Position numbers and translations under genes: made by a program. Shown in pieces: positions 52,980-62,172 of a DNA stretch of 64,000 nt (the first letter of the stretch is position 1; the number at the start of each line of letters is the position of its first letter). The stretch spans positions 62,001 through 126,000 of the forward strand of contig CAXXLC010000018.1 of NCBI GenBank assembly GCA_963677345.2, in the 5' to 3' direction. The notes under the pieces were generated by a model. The model did no database searches. It had not been told where the DNA came from and saw only the letters and a list, made by a program, of their open reading frames with translations. Source of the stretch: Saccharicrinis sp963677345. GTDB lineage: Bacteria > Bacteroidota > Bacteroidia > Bacteroidales > Marinilabiliaceae.

Positions 52980-53864
52980 TTACAGGCTGCTTACTCCTGC
53001 AACTTCCATCTTACGATCAACTTTTTTAACCAATCCTTGTAAAACTTTACCTGGACCCACTTCAGTAAATAAAGTAGCGCCATCTGCAATCATGTTTTGA
53101 ACCGTTTGAGTCCACTTTACAGGAGCAGTCAATTGAGCTACTAAGTTTTCTTTAATTTGTGCAGGATCTGTAAATGGTGTAGCACTTACGTTTTGATAAA
53201 CCGGACAAACCGGGGTTTTGATTTCAGTAGCTTCAATAGCAGCAGCTAATTCTGCACGGGCAGGTTCCATTAGAGGTGAGTGGAATGCTCCACCAACAGG
53301 AAGTTTTAAAGCTCTTTTGGCGCCTTTTTCAGTTAATATTTCGCAAGCCTTATCAATTCCTGCAAAAGTACCTGAAATAACTAATTGTCCGGGACAGTTG
53401 TAGTTTGCAGCAACAACTACATCATCTATGCTTCCGCAAACTTCTTCAACAATGGCATCTTCCATACCAACGATGGCAGCCATGGTTGATGGTTCTGCCT
53501 CGCACGCTTTTTGCATGGCCATAGCACGTTGAGAAACTAATTTCAAACCATCTTCAAATGACATTGCCCCGGCAGCAACTAATGCGCTGAATTCGCCTAG
53601 TGAGTGACCGGCAACCATTTCTGGTTTAAAATCATCCCCCATAGTTTTTGCTAATAATACAGAGTGTAAAAATATAGCCGGCTGAGTAACTTTAGTTTGT
53701 TTTAGATCTTCGTCGGTACCCTCAAACATTAAGTCTGTGATTCTAAAACCTAAAATTTCATTAGCTTTTTCAAAAAGTTCTTTTGCTTCAGTTGAATTTT
53801 CGTACAGGTCTTTGCCCATACCTACAAATTGGGCACCTTGCCCAGGAAAAACAAATGCTTTCAT
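52980..53864 (-). CDS. fabD: Malonyl-CoA:ACP transacylase
   Basis: FabD loads malonyl groups onto acyl carrier protein for fatty acid synthesis. Visible motifs are FPGQGAQFVGMG at the N-terminus, the nucleophile Ser88 in GHSLGEF, and the catalytic His in GGAFHSPLM. Length 294 aa is normal. It stands alone, facing the sulfur operon. Its leader of about 140 bases contains two alternative short hairpins. Confidence 0.96.
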   Translation of the reverse strand: MKAFVFPGQGAQFVGMGKDLYENSTEAKELFEKANEILGFRITDLMFEGTDEDLKQTKVTQPAIFLHSVLLAKTMGDDFKPEMVAGHSLGEFSALVAAGAMSFEDGLKLVSQRAMAMQKACEAEPSTMAAIVGMEDAIVEEVCGSIDDVVVAANYNCPGQLVISGTFAGIDKACEILTEKGAKRALKLPVGGAFHSPLMEPARAELAAAIEATEIKTPVCPVYQNVSATPFTDPAQIKENLVAQLTAPVKWTQTVQNMIADGATLFTEVGPGKVLQGLVKKVDRKMEVAGVSSL

Positions 53865-54014
53865 TTTAATATAAAATTAGTATAATATAAATAAGGCTCT
53901 GCTTTGTAACCCCTGAGATCTCCTGAAATAAGGGGAGATGCCTATAAATTATATCATACAGGTTTTTACTTTATTATTACGCTCAAACAAAGACTGTTGA
54001 GAATAAAATCGGCG

Positions 54015-54022
54015 CAAATATA
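54015..54022 (-). promoter_or_regulatory. Candidate -7 element for fabD
   Basis: The minus strand reads TATATTTG, matching TAnnTTTG; a TTTG lies 17 bases upstream (54040-54043), slightly short of the usual spacing. The transcript would have a leader of about 140 bases. Confidence 0.5.
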
Positions 54023-54218
54023 GTAAAAATGAATTACACCAAAAGATTGCTCTTTTTATCTTAGATGATTTTGTTTTTTTATGCGATCAGAAAAAAAAAT
54101 ATTCGCAGGCCACGAAAGTGTATATCTCATTCAGTCAATTGTTTTTAGATTAATTTTCTTTAACAATCTTTTTTGAAAAAAATACATGAAGAAATGATGT
54201 TTATTCGTTGAAAATTAG

Positions 54219-54226
54219 TACTTTTG
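54219..54226 (+). promoter_or_regulatory. Candidate -7 element for the str-S10 ribosomal operon
   Basis: TACTTTTG matches TAnnTTTG and is followed by CATCG; transcription would begin near 54233, about 110 bases before rpsL. No exact TTTG at -33 is present. Confidence 0.5.
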
Positions 54227-54344
54227 CATCGCTTTTTTGTCTAAATATATGAAAACGCATTGAAAATCAGTGTGTTTTATATTTGCCAGAAGGGTGAAAA
54301 TAAGCCGTTTAATAAAGAATTTTATTTAAAACAATTTTAGTTAT

Positions 54345-54719
54345 ATGCCAACAATTCAACAGTTAGTTCGTAAAGGACGCACCAGCTTAGTTGAGAAAAG
54401 TAAATCTAGAGCATTAGATGCTTGTCCTCAGCGAAGAGGTGTATGTGTGAGGGTGTACACTACTACACCAAAGAAACCGAACTCAGCAATGAGAAAAGTT
54501 GCAAGGGTTCGTTTGACTAATGGAAAAGAGGTGAATGCCTATATTCCAGGAGAAGGACATAACCTTCAGGAGCACTCTATTGTTCTTGTACGTGGTGGAA
54601 GGGTAAAAGATCTTCCGGGTGTACGTTATCACCTAGTGCGTGGAGCCTTAGATGCATCAGGAGTTGAGGGACGTACTCAACGTCGTTCTAAATACGGAAC
54701 AAAACGTCCAAAGAAGTAA
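54345..54719 (+). CDS. rpsL: 30S ribosomal protein S12
   Basis: S12 lies at the decoding centre. The protein (124 aa) has the conserved TPKKPNSAMRKVARVRL loop and GGRVKDLPGVRYH, with lysines retained at the two positions where streptomycin resistance mutations usually occur, so it looks like a sensitive-type S12. It opens the str gene group, and a 129-base gap without a visible terminator separates it from rpsG. Confidence 0.98.
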   Translation: MPTIQQLVRKGRTSLVEKSKSRALDACPQRRGVCVRVYTTTPKKPNSAMRKVARVRLTNGKEVNAYIPGEGHNLQEHSIVLVRGGRVKDLPGVRYHLVRGALDASGVEGRTQRRSKYGTKRPKK

Positions 54720-54848
54720 TTTTAATTAGTGTTTAACGAGTGGTTTTGTTTATTGGTGAGTTAAAAGATAAGGTTGAGTAAAAGGCAGTAATAGCTTTTG
54801 AAGACACAGAAAATTGACAGCCAATAAAAAACTAATAAACAAGAAGAG

Positions 54849-55325
54849 ATGAGAAAAGGTAAACCAAAGAAGCGAATATTGCTTCCTGATCCAAAGTTTA
54901 ATGATACTTTGGTGACTCAATTCATTAATAACCTGATGCTTGATGGTAAAAAATCTACTGCTTACGGTATTTTTTATGACGCATTAGATCGCATGGCTGA
55001 CAAAGCTGAAAAAGAAGGAAAGTCGGCTTTAGAAATGTGGAAAAAAGGTTTAGAAAACATTACTCCTTCTGTAGAGGTAAAAAGTAGAAGAGTTGGAGGT
55101 GCAACTTTCCAGGTTCCAATGGAAATTCGTCCATCCAGAAAAGCTTCAATAGCTATGAAAAACTTGATTCTTTTTGCTCGTAAAAGAAGTGGTAAATCAA
55201 TGGCAGAAAAACTATCTGCTGAAATTGTAGCGGCTTATAACAATGAAGGTGGAGCCTTCAAGAAAAAAGAAGATATGCACAGGATGGCAGAGGCTAACAG
55301 AGCATTTGCTCACTTTAGATTCTAA
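54849..55325 (+). CDS. rpsG: 30S ribosomal protein S7
   Basis: S7 binds the 3' major domain of 16S rRNA and starts head assembly. The 158-residue protein has the N-terminal MRKGKPKKR, the KKSTAYGIFYDAL helix and VEVKSRRVGGATFQVPMEIR beta-arm typical of S7. In enterobacteria S7 represses this operon; whether the 129-base leader before it serves that purpose here is not clear. fusA starts 28 bases later. Confidence 0.98.
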   Translation: MRKGKPKKRILLPDPKFNDTLVTQFINNLMLDGKKSTAYGIFYDALDRMADKAEKEGKSALEMWKKGLENITPSVEVKSRRVGGATFQVPMEIRPSRKASIAMKNLILFARKRSGKSMAEKLSAEIVAAYNNEGGAFKKKEDMHRMAEANRAFAHFRF

Positions 55326-55353
55326 TCATCTAATCTTTTAAGGAATAAATAAA

Positions 55354-57468
55354 ATGGGAAATACAGATTTAAAATACACCAGAAATATCGGTATCATGGC
55401 GCATATCGATGCGGGTAAAACCACTACTACAGAGCGTATTCTGTTTTATACTGGTATTACTCATAAAATTGGTGAGGTACATGATGGTGCTGCTACTATG
55501 GACTGGATGGAGCAGGAGCAGGAAAGAGGTATTACAATTACTTCTGCAGCTATTACTACCAACTGGAACTATAATGATGAATCGTATAAGGTAAACATTA
55601 TCGATACCCCAGGACACGTTGACTTTACTGTAGAGGTAGAGCGTTCTTTAAGGGTTTTAGATGGTGCTGTTGCTGTATTCTGTGCTGTAGGTGGTGTTGA
55701 ACCACAATCTGAAACTGTATGGAGACAGGCTGATAAATATGGTGTGCCTCGTATTGGTTTCGTAAATAAAATGGACCGTTCAGGTGCTAACTTTTTCGAA
55801 GTAGTTCGCCAGGTAAAAGAAATGTTAGGAGCTAATCCTATTCCAATTCAAATTCCTATTGGTGCAGAAGACGATTTCGAAGGGGTTATCGACCTGATTG
55901 AAAATAAAGCTATTGTTTGGTTTGATGACGAGCAGTTAGGTTCTCGTTACGAATTACAAGAAATTCCTGAAGCATTAAAAGCTGAAGCACAAGAGTGGAG
56001 AGATAAATTAGTAGAGGCAGTAGCTGAAACTGATGAAGCATTAATGGAGCGTTATTTCGAAGATCCTGATTCAATTACTAAAGAAGAAATGATTAAAGTA
56101 ATTCGTCAGGCTACTATCGACAGAACAATTACTCCAATGATGTGTGGTTCTGCATTTAAAAACAAAGGGGTACAACGCTTGTTAGACTCAGTTGTAGCTT
56201 TCTTACCTTCTCCAAGTGATATTCCTGCTGTAACAGGAACTAATCCAAGAACAGAAGAAACTGAAGAAAGACCACATAGTACTGATGCACCTCTTTCAGC
56301 ATTAGCATTTAAAATTGCTACTGACCCATTCGTAGGTCGTTTAGCATTTATGCGTGTTTACTCAGGTAAAATTGATGCAGGTTCATACGTATTAAATACA
56401 CGTACAAACAAAAAAGAGCGTATTGCTCGTTTGTATCAAATGCAATCTAACAAACAGCTTGCCAGGGATGTTATCGAAGCAGGTGATATTTGTGCAGGAG
56501 TTGGATTTAAAGATATTCGTACAGGAGATACTTTATGTGATGAAAAGAACCCAATTGTTCTTGAATCTATGGATTTCCCAGAACCAGTTATTGGAGTTGC
56601 AGTAGAGCCATTATCACAAAAAGATGTTGATAAATTAGGTGTTGCTCTTGGTAAATTGGCAGAAGAAGATCCTACTTTCCGTGTACAAACTGATGAAGAT
56701 AGTGGTCAAACTGTAATTAGTGGTATGGGTGAGCTTCACCTTGAGATCATTATTGACCGTTTGAAGCGTGAGTTTAAAGTAGAATGTAACCAAGGTCGTC
56801 CTCAGGTAACATATAAAGAAGCTATTAAAGGTACTGTTGAGCACCGTGAAGTGTTTAAGAAACAAACTGGTGGTCGTGGTAAATTTGCTGATGTTATTGT
56901 AACTGTAGGTCCTGGAGACGAAGGTAAAGAAGGATTGGAATTTATCAACTCTGTTAAAGGAGGTAACATTCCTAAGGAATATATTCCATCTGTTGAAAAA
57001 GGATTTAAAGAAGCTATGCAAAATGGTGTTCTTGCCGGATTTACTGTGGATAGCTTAAAAGTTACTTTACTTGACGGATCTTTCCACCCGGTTGACTCGG
57101 ATCAGTTGTCTTTCGAGATTGCAGGTCGTCAGGCGTTCAAGCAAGCTTGTATGAAAGCTACTCCTGTTCTTTTAGAACCTATCATGAAAGTTGAAGTTGT
57201 TACTCCTGAAGAGTATATGGGAGATATTATCTCTGACTTTAACAAACGTCGTGGTCAGGTTGAAGGAATGGAGTCTAAAGCAGGTGCACGTGTAGTAAAA
57301 GCTAAGGTGCCTCTTGCAGAGATGTTTGGTTATGTTACAGCTTTACGTACTATTTCTTCAGGTCGTGCTACTTCATCAATGGTGTTCTCACACTTCGAAG
57401 AAGTTTCTAAAACGATCGCTATTGAAGTAGTAAAAGAAGCTGAAGGAAAAGTAGAATTATTAAAATAA
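55354..57468 (+). CDS. fusA: Elongation factor G
   Basis: EF-G drives translocation on the ribosome with GTP. The G domain has AHIDAGKTTTTERILF (P-loop), DTPGHVDFT (G3) and NKMDRSGA (G4); domains II to V follow, with EEDPTFRVQTDEDSGQ and the domain IV tip near FTVDSLKVTLLDGSFH. Length 704 aa is that of the standard EF-G. No tuf gene follows; rpsJ comes next after nine bases. Confidence 0.98.
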   Translation: MGNTDLKYTRNIGIMAHIDAGKTTTTERILFYTGITHKIGEVHDGAATMDWMEQEQERGITITSAAITTNWNYNDESYKVNIIDTPGHVDFTVEVERSLRVLDGAVAVFCAVGGVEPQSETVWRQADKYGVPRIGFVNKMDRSGANFFEVVRQVKEMLGANPIPIQIPIGAEDDFEGVIDLIENKAIVWFDDEQLGSRYELQEIPEALKAEAQEWRDKLVEAVAETDEALMERYFEDPDSITKEEMIKVIRQATIDRTITPMMCGSAFKNKGVQRLLDSVVAFLPSPSDIPAVTGTNPRTEETEERPHSTDAPLSALAFKIATDPFVGRLAFMRVYSGKIDAGSYVLNTRTNKKERIARLYQMQSNKQLARDVIEAGDICAGVGFKDIRTGDTLCDEKNPIVLESMDFPEPVIGVAVEPLSQKDVDKLGVALGKLAEEDPTFRVQTDEDSGQTVISGMGELHLEIIIDRLKREFKVECNQGRPQVTYKEAIKGTVEHREVFKKQTGGRGKFADVIVTVGPGDEGKEGLEFINSVKGGNIPKEYIPSVEKGFKEAMQNGVLAGFTVDSLKVTLLDGSFHPVDSDQLSFEIAGRQAFKQACMKATPVLLEPIMKVEVVTPEEYMGDIISDFNKRRGQVEGMESKAGARVVKAKVPLAEMFGYVTALRTISSGRATSSMVFSHFEEVSKTIAIEVVKEAEGKVELLK

Positions 57469-57477
57469 GATCTCAAG

Positions 57478-57783
57478 ATGAGTCAAAAGATAAGAATCAA
57501 ATTAAAATCTTACGATCACAACTTAGTTGATAAGTCAGCTGAAAAGATCGTTAAGACCGTAAAAACGACTGGTGCTGTAGTTAGCGGTCCTATTCCACTA
57601 CCTACTCACAAAAGAGTATTTACAGTGTTGCGTTCAACATTCGTAAACAAGAAGTCGAGAGAGCAATTTCAACTTTCTTCATATAAGCGTTTAATCGATA
57701 TCTATAGCTCTACAGCTAAAACAATCGATGCTTTAATGAAACTTGAGTTACCAAGTGGAGTTGAAGTTGAAATCAAAGTGTGA
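57478..57783 (+). CDS. rpsJ: 30S ribosomal protein S10
   Basis: S10 (101 aa) is a head protein of the small subunit and also a NusB partner in antitermination. It has the typical KIRIKLKSYDHNLVDKSAEK start, GPIPLPTHKRVFTVLRS and a KSREQFQL segment. It begins nine bases after fusA, joining the str and S10 groups. A stable-looking hairpin lies in the 85-base gap before rplC. Confidence 0.98.
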   Translation: MSQKIRIKLKSYDHNLVDKSAEKIVKTVKTTGAVVSGPIPLPTHKRVFTVLRSTFVNKKSREQFQLSSYKRLIDIYSSTAKTIDALMKLELPSGVEVEIKV

Positions 57784-57799
57784 GACAAAAGAAAATAAG

Positions 57800-57838
57800 T
57801 TCATGCAGCTTGTGAGCCGAAACTTCAGGCTGTATGAA
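57800..57838 (+). promoter_or_regulatory. Hairpin leader before rplC, possible ribosomal-protein site
   Basis: TTCATGCAGC (57800-57809) pairs with GCTGTATGAA (57829-57838) over ten bases with one G:U; the loop of 19 bases is GA-rich (TTGTGAGCCGAAACTTCAG). There is no U tract, so it is not a terminator. Its position between rpsJ and rplC suggests RNA-level control of the L3 and later genes. Confidence 0.5.
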
Positions 57839-57868
57839 TCGATTATTTAATATTTAATTTTTGTAACA

Positions 57869-58486
57869 ATGCCAGGTATAATTGGAAAAAAAATCGGAAT
57901 GACTTCCGTTTTCAGTGCCGATGGAAAAAACATTCCATGCACTGTTATCGAAGCTGGCCCATGCGTAGTTACTCAGATCAAAACTGTAGAAACTGACGGC
58001 TATGAGGCTGTACAGCTGGCGTTCGAAGACAAGAAAGAAAAAAGCGCTACTAAACCAGAGTTAGGTCACTTTAAAAAAGCTGGTGTAACTCCTAAAAGAA
58101 GCGTTGTTGAATTCAAAGGTTTCGAACAAGAATTTAACTTAGGTGATGAAGTAACTGTTGATATCTTTACTGAAGATATTTTTGTTGACGTTACTGGTAT
58201 CTCAAAAGGTAAAGGATTTCAAGGTGTAGTAAAACGTCACGGATTTGGTGGTGTTGGTGGTTCAACTCACGGACAGCACAACCGTTTAAGAGCTCCTGGT
58301 TCTGTAGGTGCTGCTTCATACCCTGCTCGCGTATTCAAAGGTATGAGAATGGCTGGAAGAACAGGTGGAAACAGAGTGATGGTTGAAAGCCTTAAAGTAT
58401 TAAAAGTAATTCCTGAAAACAACCTTATCATTGTGAAAGGGTCTGTTCCAGGAGCTAAAGGTTCATATGTAATTGTTGAAATGTAA
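57869..58486 (+). CDS. rplC: 50S ribosomal protein L3
   Basis: L3 is an early large-subunit assembly protein near the peptidyl transferase centre. The protein (205 aa) starts MPGIIGKKIGMTSVF and carries the long extension KRHGFGGVGGSTHGQHNRLRAPG-type loop (residues about 118-142). Its stop overlaps the rplD start by one base (TAATG). Confidence 0.98.
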   Translation: MPGIIGKKIGMTSVFSADGKNIPCTVIEAGPCVVTQIKTVETDGYEAVQLAFEDKKEKSATKPELGHFKKAGVTPKRSVVEFKGFEQEFNLGDEVTVDIFTEDIFVDVTGISKGKGFQGVVKRHGFGGVGGSTHGQHNRLRAPGSVGAASYPARVFKGMRMAGRTGGNRVMVESLKVLKVIPENNLIIVKGSVPGAKGSYVIVEM

Positions 58487-59106
58487 TGGAACTAAAAGTA
58501 TTAAGCATAAAAGGAGAAGAGACCGGAAAAACTGTTGAATTAACAGATTCTGTTTTCGGTATTGAGCCTAACGATCATGCTATTTATCTTGATGTAAAAC
58601 AGTTCCTTGCAAATCAACGTCAGGGAACCCATAAGTCAAAAGAAAGAGCTGAGATCGCAGGTAGTACACGTAAGATCAAAAAGCAAAAGGGAACCGGTAC
58701 AGCACGTGCAGGTAGCATCAAGTCTCCTGTATTCCGTGGAGGAGGTCGTGTGTTTGGTCCTCGCCCTCGTAATTACGGATTTAAATTAAACCGTAAACTT
58801 AAAGAGCTTGCCCGTAAATCTGCTTTATCTTATAAAGCTAAAACAGGAAGCATCATTGTTGTAGAAGATTTCAACATGGAAGCTCCAAAAACAAAAGAGT
58901 TTGCGGCAATTCGTAAAAATCTTAAAGTTGATGGAAAACGTTCATTAGTTGTTTTAAAAGATGCAGATAAGAATGTTTACCTAGCTTCAAGAAATATTCC
59001 AAAATCGGAAGTTGTAACATTAGCTGAATTGAATACTTATAGTATTATGAAAGCCGGAGCATTAGTTCTAGTTGAAAGTTCAGTTGAAGGATTAGGTAAT
59101 CTTTAA
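58486..59106 (+). CDS. rplD: 50S ribosomal protein L4
   Basis: L4 lines the exit tunnel and, in E. coli, represses the S10 operon. The 206-residue protein has the tunnel loop KKQKGTGTARAGSIKSPVFRGG-like segment (about 62-84) and GPRPRNYGFKLNRK. The start at 58486 overlaps the L3 stop. Confidence 0.98.
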   Translation: MELKVLSIKGEETGKTVELTDSVFGIEPNDHAIYLDVKQFLANQRQGTHKSKERAEIAGSTRKIKKQKGTGTARAGSIKSPVFRGGGRVFGPRPRNYGFKLNRKLKELARKSALSYKAKTGSIIVVEDFNMEAPKTKEFAAIRKNLKVDGKRSLVVLKDADKNVYLASRNIPKSEVVTLAELNTYSIMKAGALVLVESSVEGLGNL

Positions 59107-59130
59107 TTTAAAGCTTAAGGAGATTTAGAT

Positions 59131-59421
59131 ATGCAAATATTAATTAAGCCAATAGTTACTGAAAAACTCAACGCTCAAGGAGAAAAACTAAATTGCTTTG
59201 GATTTGTAGTAAACAAAAACGCTAACAAATTACAGATTAAAAAAGCGGTTGAGGAAATGTACAATGTAACTGTTGAAAGAGTAAACACCATGAACTATGC
59301 GGGTAAAGTAAAAAGCCGTTATACTAAAAGTGGTGTACAAGTAGGTAAAACTGCTGCGTTCAAAAAAGCAATTGTTACTTTGGCAGAAGGAGATAAGATT
59401 GATTTTTATAGCAATATTTAA
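59131..59421 (+). CDS. rplW: 50S ribosomal protein L23
   Basis: L23 (96 aa) sits at the tunnel exit and docks trigger factor and SRP. It has the IKPIVTEKLNAQ start, a NANKLQIKKAVEEMYNV core and the KKAIVTLAEGDKIDF end. A clear purine-rich ribosome-binding site (AAGGAG) precedes it. It follows L4 by 24 bases and precedes L2 by 5. Confidence 0.97.
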   Translation: MQILIKPIVTEKLNAQGEKLNCFGFVVNKNANKLQIKKAVEEMYNVTVERVNTMNYAGKVKSRYTKSGVQVGKTAAFKKAIVTLAEGDKIDFYSNI

Positions 59422-59426
59422 TTAAA

Positions 59427-60251
59427 ATGGCAGTAAGAAAGCTAAAGCCCACAACACCGGGGCAGAGACACAAAATTATTGGTGCATTTGATACGATTAC
59501 CTCAAGTACACCAGAGAAGTCCTTACTGGAGCCTATCAAAAAAAGCGGCGGTCGTAACAACACAGGTAAAATGACCATGCGCTACATTGGTGGCGGACAT
59601 AAGAGACGTTACAGGGTAATCGATTTCAAGAGAAATAAAGACGGTGTTGCAGCTACTGTTGAGTCAATTCAATATGACCCAAACCGTAGTGCACGTATCG
59701 CATTATTAGTGTATGCTGATGGCGAAAAACGTTACATTCTCGCTCCTAATGGATTAGAAGTCGGTCAAACTGTTGAATCCGGAGCAGGCGTTAGTCCTGA
59801 CTTAGGAAACACATTAACCCTTAAAGAGATCCCTCTAGGAACGATCATTCACAACATTGAGTTGCGCCCAGGACAGGGTGGAGTTATGGCTCGTAGTGCC
59901 GGAACATTTGCTCAATTGGCTGCTCGTGAAGGCAAGTATGCCGTTATTAAATTACCGTCAGGTGAAACTAGAATGATCCTTACAACTTGTCGCGCTACTG
60001 TAGGTGCGGTAGGTAATTCAGATCACGCCTTAGAAAGATCAGGTAAAGCCGGTCGTTCTCGTTGGTTAGGACGTCGTCCAAGAGTTCGTGGTGTAGCCAT
60101 GAACCCAGTCGATCACCCAATGGGTGGTGGTGAAGGAAGACAGTCTGGAGGTCATCCAAGATCACGTACAGGTGTACTAGCTAAAGGTTTCAAAACTCGT
60201 GATAAGAAGAAAGCTTCTAGTAAGTACATTATTGAAAGACGTAAGAAATAA
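59427..60251 (+). CDS. rplB: 50S ribosomal protein L2
   Basis: L2 (274 aa) is essential for subunit association and peptidyl transferase assembly. It begins AVRKLKPTTPGQRHKI, and the C-terminal half contains RGVAMNPVDHPMGGGEGR with the conserved histidine important for activity. It is of standard length. Confidence 0.98.
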   Translation: MAVRKLKPTTPGQRHKIIGAFDTITSSTPEKSLLEPIKKSGGRNNTGKMTMRYIGGGHKRRYRVIDFKRNKDGVAATVESIQYDPNRSARIALLVYADGEKRYILAPNGLEVGQTVESGAGVSPDLGNTLTLKEIPLGTIIHNIELRPGQGGVMARSAGTFAQLAAREGKYAVIKLPSGETRMILTTCRATVGAVGNSDHALERSGKAGRSRWLGRRPRVRGVAMNPVDHPMGGGEGRQSGGHPRSRTGVLAKGFKTRDKKKASSKYIIERRKK

Positions 60252-60270
60252 CGTATAATTAGAAGAACAC

Positions 60271-60540
60271 ATGAGCAGATCATTAAAAAAAGGCCCATTT
60301 ATAGATTATAAACTTGAAAAGAAAGTTCTTGATATGAACGATACTGGAAAGAAATCTGTAATCAAGACTTGGGCAAGAGCATCGATGATATCTCCAGATT
60401 TTGTTGGACATACCATCGCAGTGCACAACGGAAATAAATTTATTCCTGTTTATGTGACCGAAAATATGGTAGGTCACAAGTTAGGTGAGTTTTCTCCAAC
60501 ACGTACCTTTAGAGGTCACGGAGGTAACAAGAAAAGGTAA
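60271..60540 (+). CDS. rpsS: 30S ribosomal protein S19
   Basis: S19 (89 aa) sits at the head of the small subunit with S13. It starts SRSLKKGPF and has the family signature VTENMVGHKLGEFSPTRTF, ending in a basic tail (GHGGNKKR). It lies 19 bases after rplB. Confidence 0.98.
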   Translation: MSRSLKKGPFIDYKLEKKVLDMNDTGKKSVIKTWARASMISPDFVGHTIAVHNGNKFIPVYVTENMVGHKLGEFSPTRTFRGHGGNKKR

Positions 60541-60577
60541 CCTGACTTAAAAGTAATTTTAATAAATAGAATTAAAA

Positions 60578-60997
60578 ATGGGTGCAAGAAAAAGACTCAG
60601 AGCAGAAAATAATAAGGAAGCAAAAAAGCAAGTGACTTTTGCTTCACTTCGCAATGTGCCTACTTCTCCACGTAAAATGCGCCTGGTTGCAGATATGATC
60701 AGAGGAAAAGAAGTTAATTTAGCTTTAGATATGTTGAAGTTTTCATCAAAAGAAGCTTCTCGTAGAGTTGAAAAATTACTTCTTTCTGCAATTGCAAACT
60801 GGAAGGAGAAGAATGAAGGGGTACGCATGGAAGATGCTAATCTGTATGTTAAATCAATCAATGTAGATTCAGCGAGAATTTTGAAAAGGTTGAGACCAGC
60901 TCCACAAGGACGTGCTCACCGTATCAGAAAAAGATCTAACCATGTAACCATTTATATTGATAGTAACGTTGGTAACCAGCAAGAAATTAAAAGTTAG
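60578..60997 (+). CDS. rplV: 50S ribosomal protein L22
   Basis: L22 lines the exit tunnel. The protein has the RNVPTSPRKMRLVADMIRGK core and a beta-hairpin loop KRLRPAPQGRAHRIRKR where macrolide-resistance changes occur in other bacteria. At 139 aa it is longer than the usual 110 because of an N-terminal extension of about 20 basic residues, seen in Bacteroidota. It ends four bases before rpsC. Confidence 0.97.
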   Translation: MGARKRLRAENNKEAKKQVTFASLRNVPTSPRKMRLVADMIRGKEVNLALDMLKFSSKEASRRVEKLLLSAIANWKEKNEGVRMEDANLYVKSINVDSARILKRLRPAPQGRAHRIRKRSNHVTIYIDSNVGNQQEIKS

Positions 60998-61001
60998 TTA
61001 A

Positions 61002-61706
61002 ATGGGACAAAAAGTAAATCCAATAAGTAACAGATTAGGAATCATCAGAGGATGGGATTCTAATTGGTTTGGCGGAAAAAATTACGGAGATAAAATCTTA
61101 GAAGATACTAAAATCCGTAAATATCTTAACGCTCGTTTAGCTAAAGCTAGTATTTCGAGAATTGTTATTGAACGTACACTAAAACTGATAACGATTACTG
61201 TTCACACAGCTCGTCCGGGAATCATTATTGGTAAAGGTGGCCAGGAGGTTGATAAACTAAAAGAAGAGTTGAAGAAAATCACTGATAAAGAGGTTCAAAT
61301 CAACATTTTTGAAGTTAAAAGACCAGAATTAGATGCTATTATCGTAGCTAACAACATTGCACGTCAATTAGAAGGACGTATTGCTTTCCGTCGTGCAGTT
61401 AAAATGGCTATTGCTTCTACAATGAGAATGGGAGCAGAAGGTATCAAAATTCAAATTTCAGGTCGTTTAAATGGTGCAGAAATGGCCAGAGCGGAAATGT
61501 ACAAAGAAGGAAGAACTCCTCTTCACACATTCCGTGCAAATATTGATTACGCTCAAGCTGAAGCTCTTACCAAAACAGGTTTGTTAGGTATTAAAGTTTG
61601 GATTTGTAAAGGAGAGATTTATGGTAAACCAGATCTTTCACCAAATTTTGCTACGCAAGATAAACCACAACGTAAAGGTGGGAACTTTAAGAAGAGAAAA
61701 AAGTAG
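61002..61706 (+). CDS. rpsC: 30S ribosomal protein S3
   Basis: S3 (234 aa) binds mRNA at the entry channel. It has an N-terminal GQKVNPISNRLGIIRGWDS, the KH motif IIIGKGGQEVDKLK, and the C-terminal signature LNGAEMARAEMYKEGRTPLHT. A basic tail (KGGNFKKRKK) ends the protein. Confidence 0.98.
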   Translation: MGQKVNPISNRLGIIRGWDSNWFGGKNYGDKILEDTKIRKYLNARLAKASISRIVIERTLKLITITVHTARPGIIIGKGGQEVDKLKEELKKITDKEVQINIFEVKRPELDAIIVANNIARQLEGRIAFRRAVKMAIASTMRMGAEGIKIQISGRLNGAEMARAEMYKEGRTPLHTFRANIDYAQAEALTKTGLLGIKVWICKGEIYGKPDLSPNFATQDKPQRKGGNFKKRKK

Positions 61707-61735
61707 TCATCAGCTAATGTAAATGAGTTAGAAAG

Positions 61736-62161
61736 ATGTTACAACCAAAGAAAATTAAATACAGAAGAATTCAGAAAGGTAGAATGAAGGGTGAGGCTCA
61801 ACGTGGCGCTCAACTTGCATTCGGATCTTTTGGAATAAAGTCGTTGCAAACAAAATGGCTTACAGGACGTCAGATTGAGGCGGCTCGTATTGCTGTAACA
61901 CGCTATATGCAACGTCAAGGACAAATTTGGATTAGAGTGTTTCCTGATAAACCAATTACCAAAAAGCCTGCAGAGGTACGTATGGGTAAAGGTAAAGGTA
62001 GCCCTGAAGGATTTGTGGCTCCAGTTACTCCAGGTAGAATCATTATTGAATGTGATGGAGTACCATTCGAAACAGCAAAAGAAGCTTTGCGCTTAGCGGC
62101 TCAGAAATTGCCTGTTACTACTAAATTCGTTGTAAGACGAGACTATGTTGAATCTAAATAA
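61736..62161 (+). CDS. rplP: 50S ribosomal protein L16
   Basis: L16 (141 aa) helps position tRNA at the A and P sites. It begins MLQPKKIKYRRIQKGRMKG, and contains the conserved RVFPDKPITKKPAEVRMGKGKG segment. The start is 29 bases after the S3 stop. Confidence 0.98.
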   Translation: MLQPKKIKYRRIQKGRMKGEAQRGAQLAFGSFGIKSLQTKWLTGRQIEAARIAVTRYMQRQGQIWIRVFPDKPITKKPAEVRMGKGKGSPEGFVAPVTPGRIIIECDGVPFETAKEALRLAAQKLPVTTKFVVRRDYVESK

Positions 62162-62172
62162 TTGACTAAGGA

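Larger units (their letters stand above)
53865..54344. other. Divergent intergenic region between fabD and rpsL
   Basis: No gene is seen in these 480 bases. On the minus side it holds the fabD leader, with two stems that share bases: 53910-53914 with 53931-53935, and 53918-53923 with 53934-53939. On the plus side lies the rpsL promoter candidate at 54219. The middle is T-rich without clear structure. Confidence 0.6.

Noticed and set aside
55354..57783. A missing tuf gene between fusA and rpsJ as a deletion
   Set aside because: The fusA-rpsJ gap is only nine bases and looks native; in Bacteroidota tuf commonly lies elsewhere in the genome, so this is lineage-typical.
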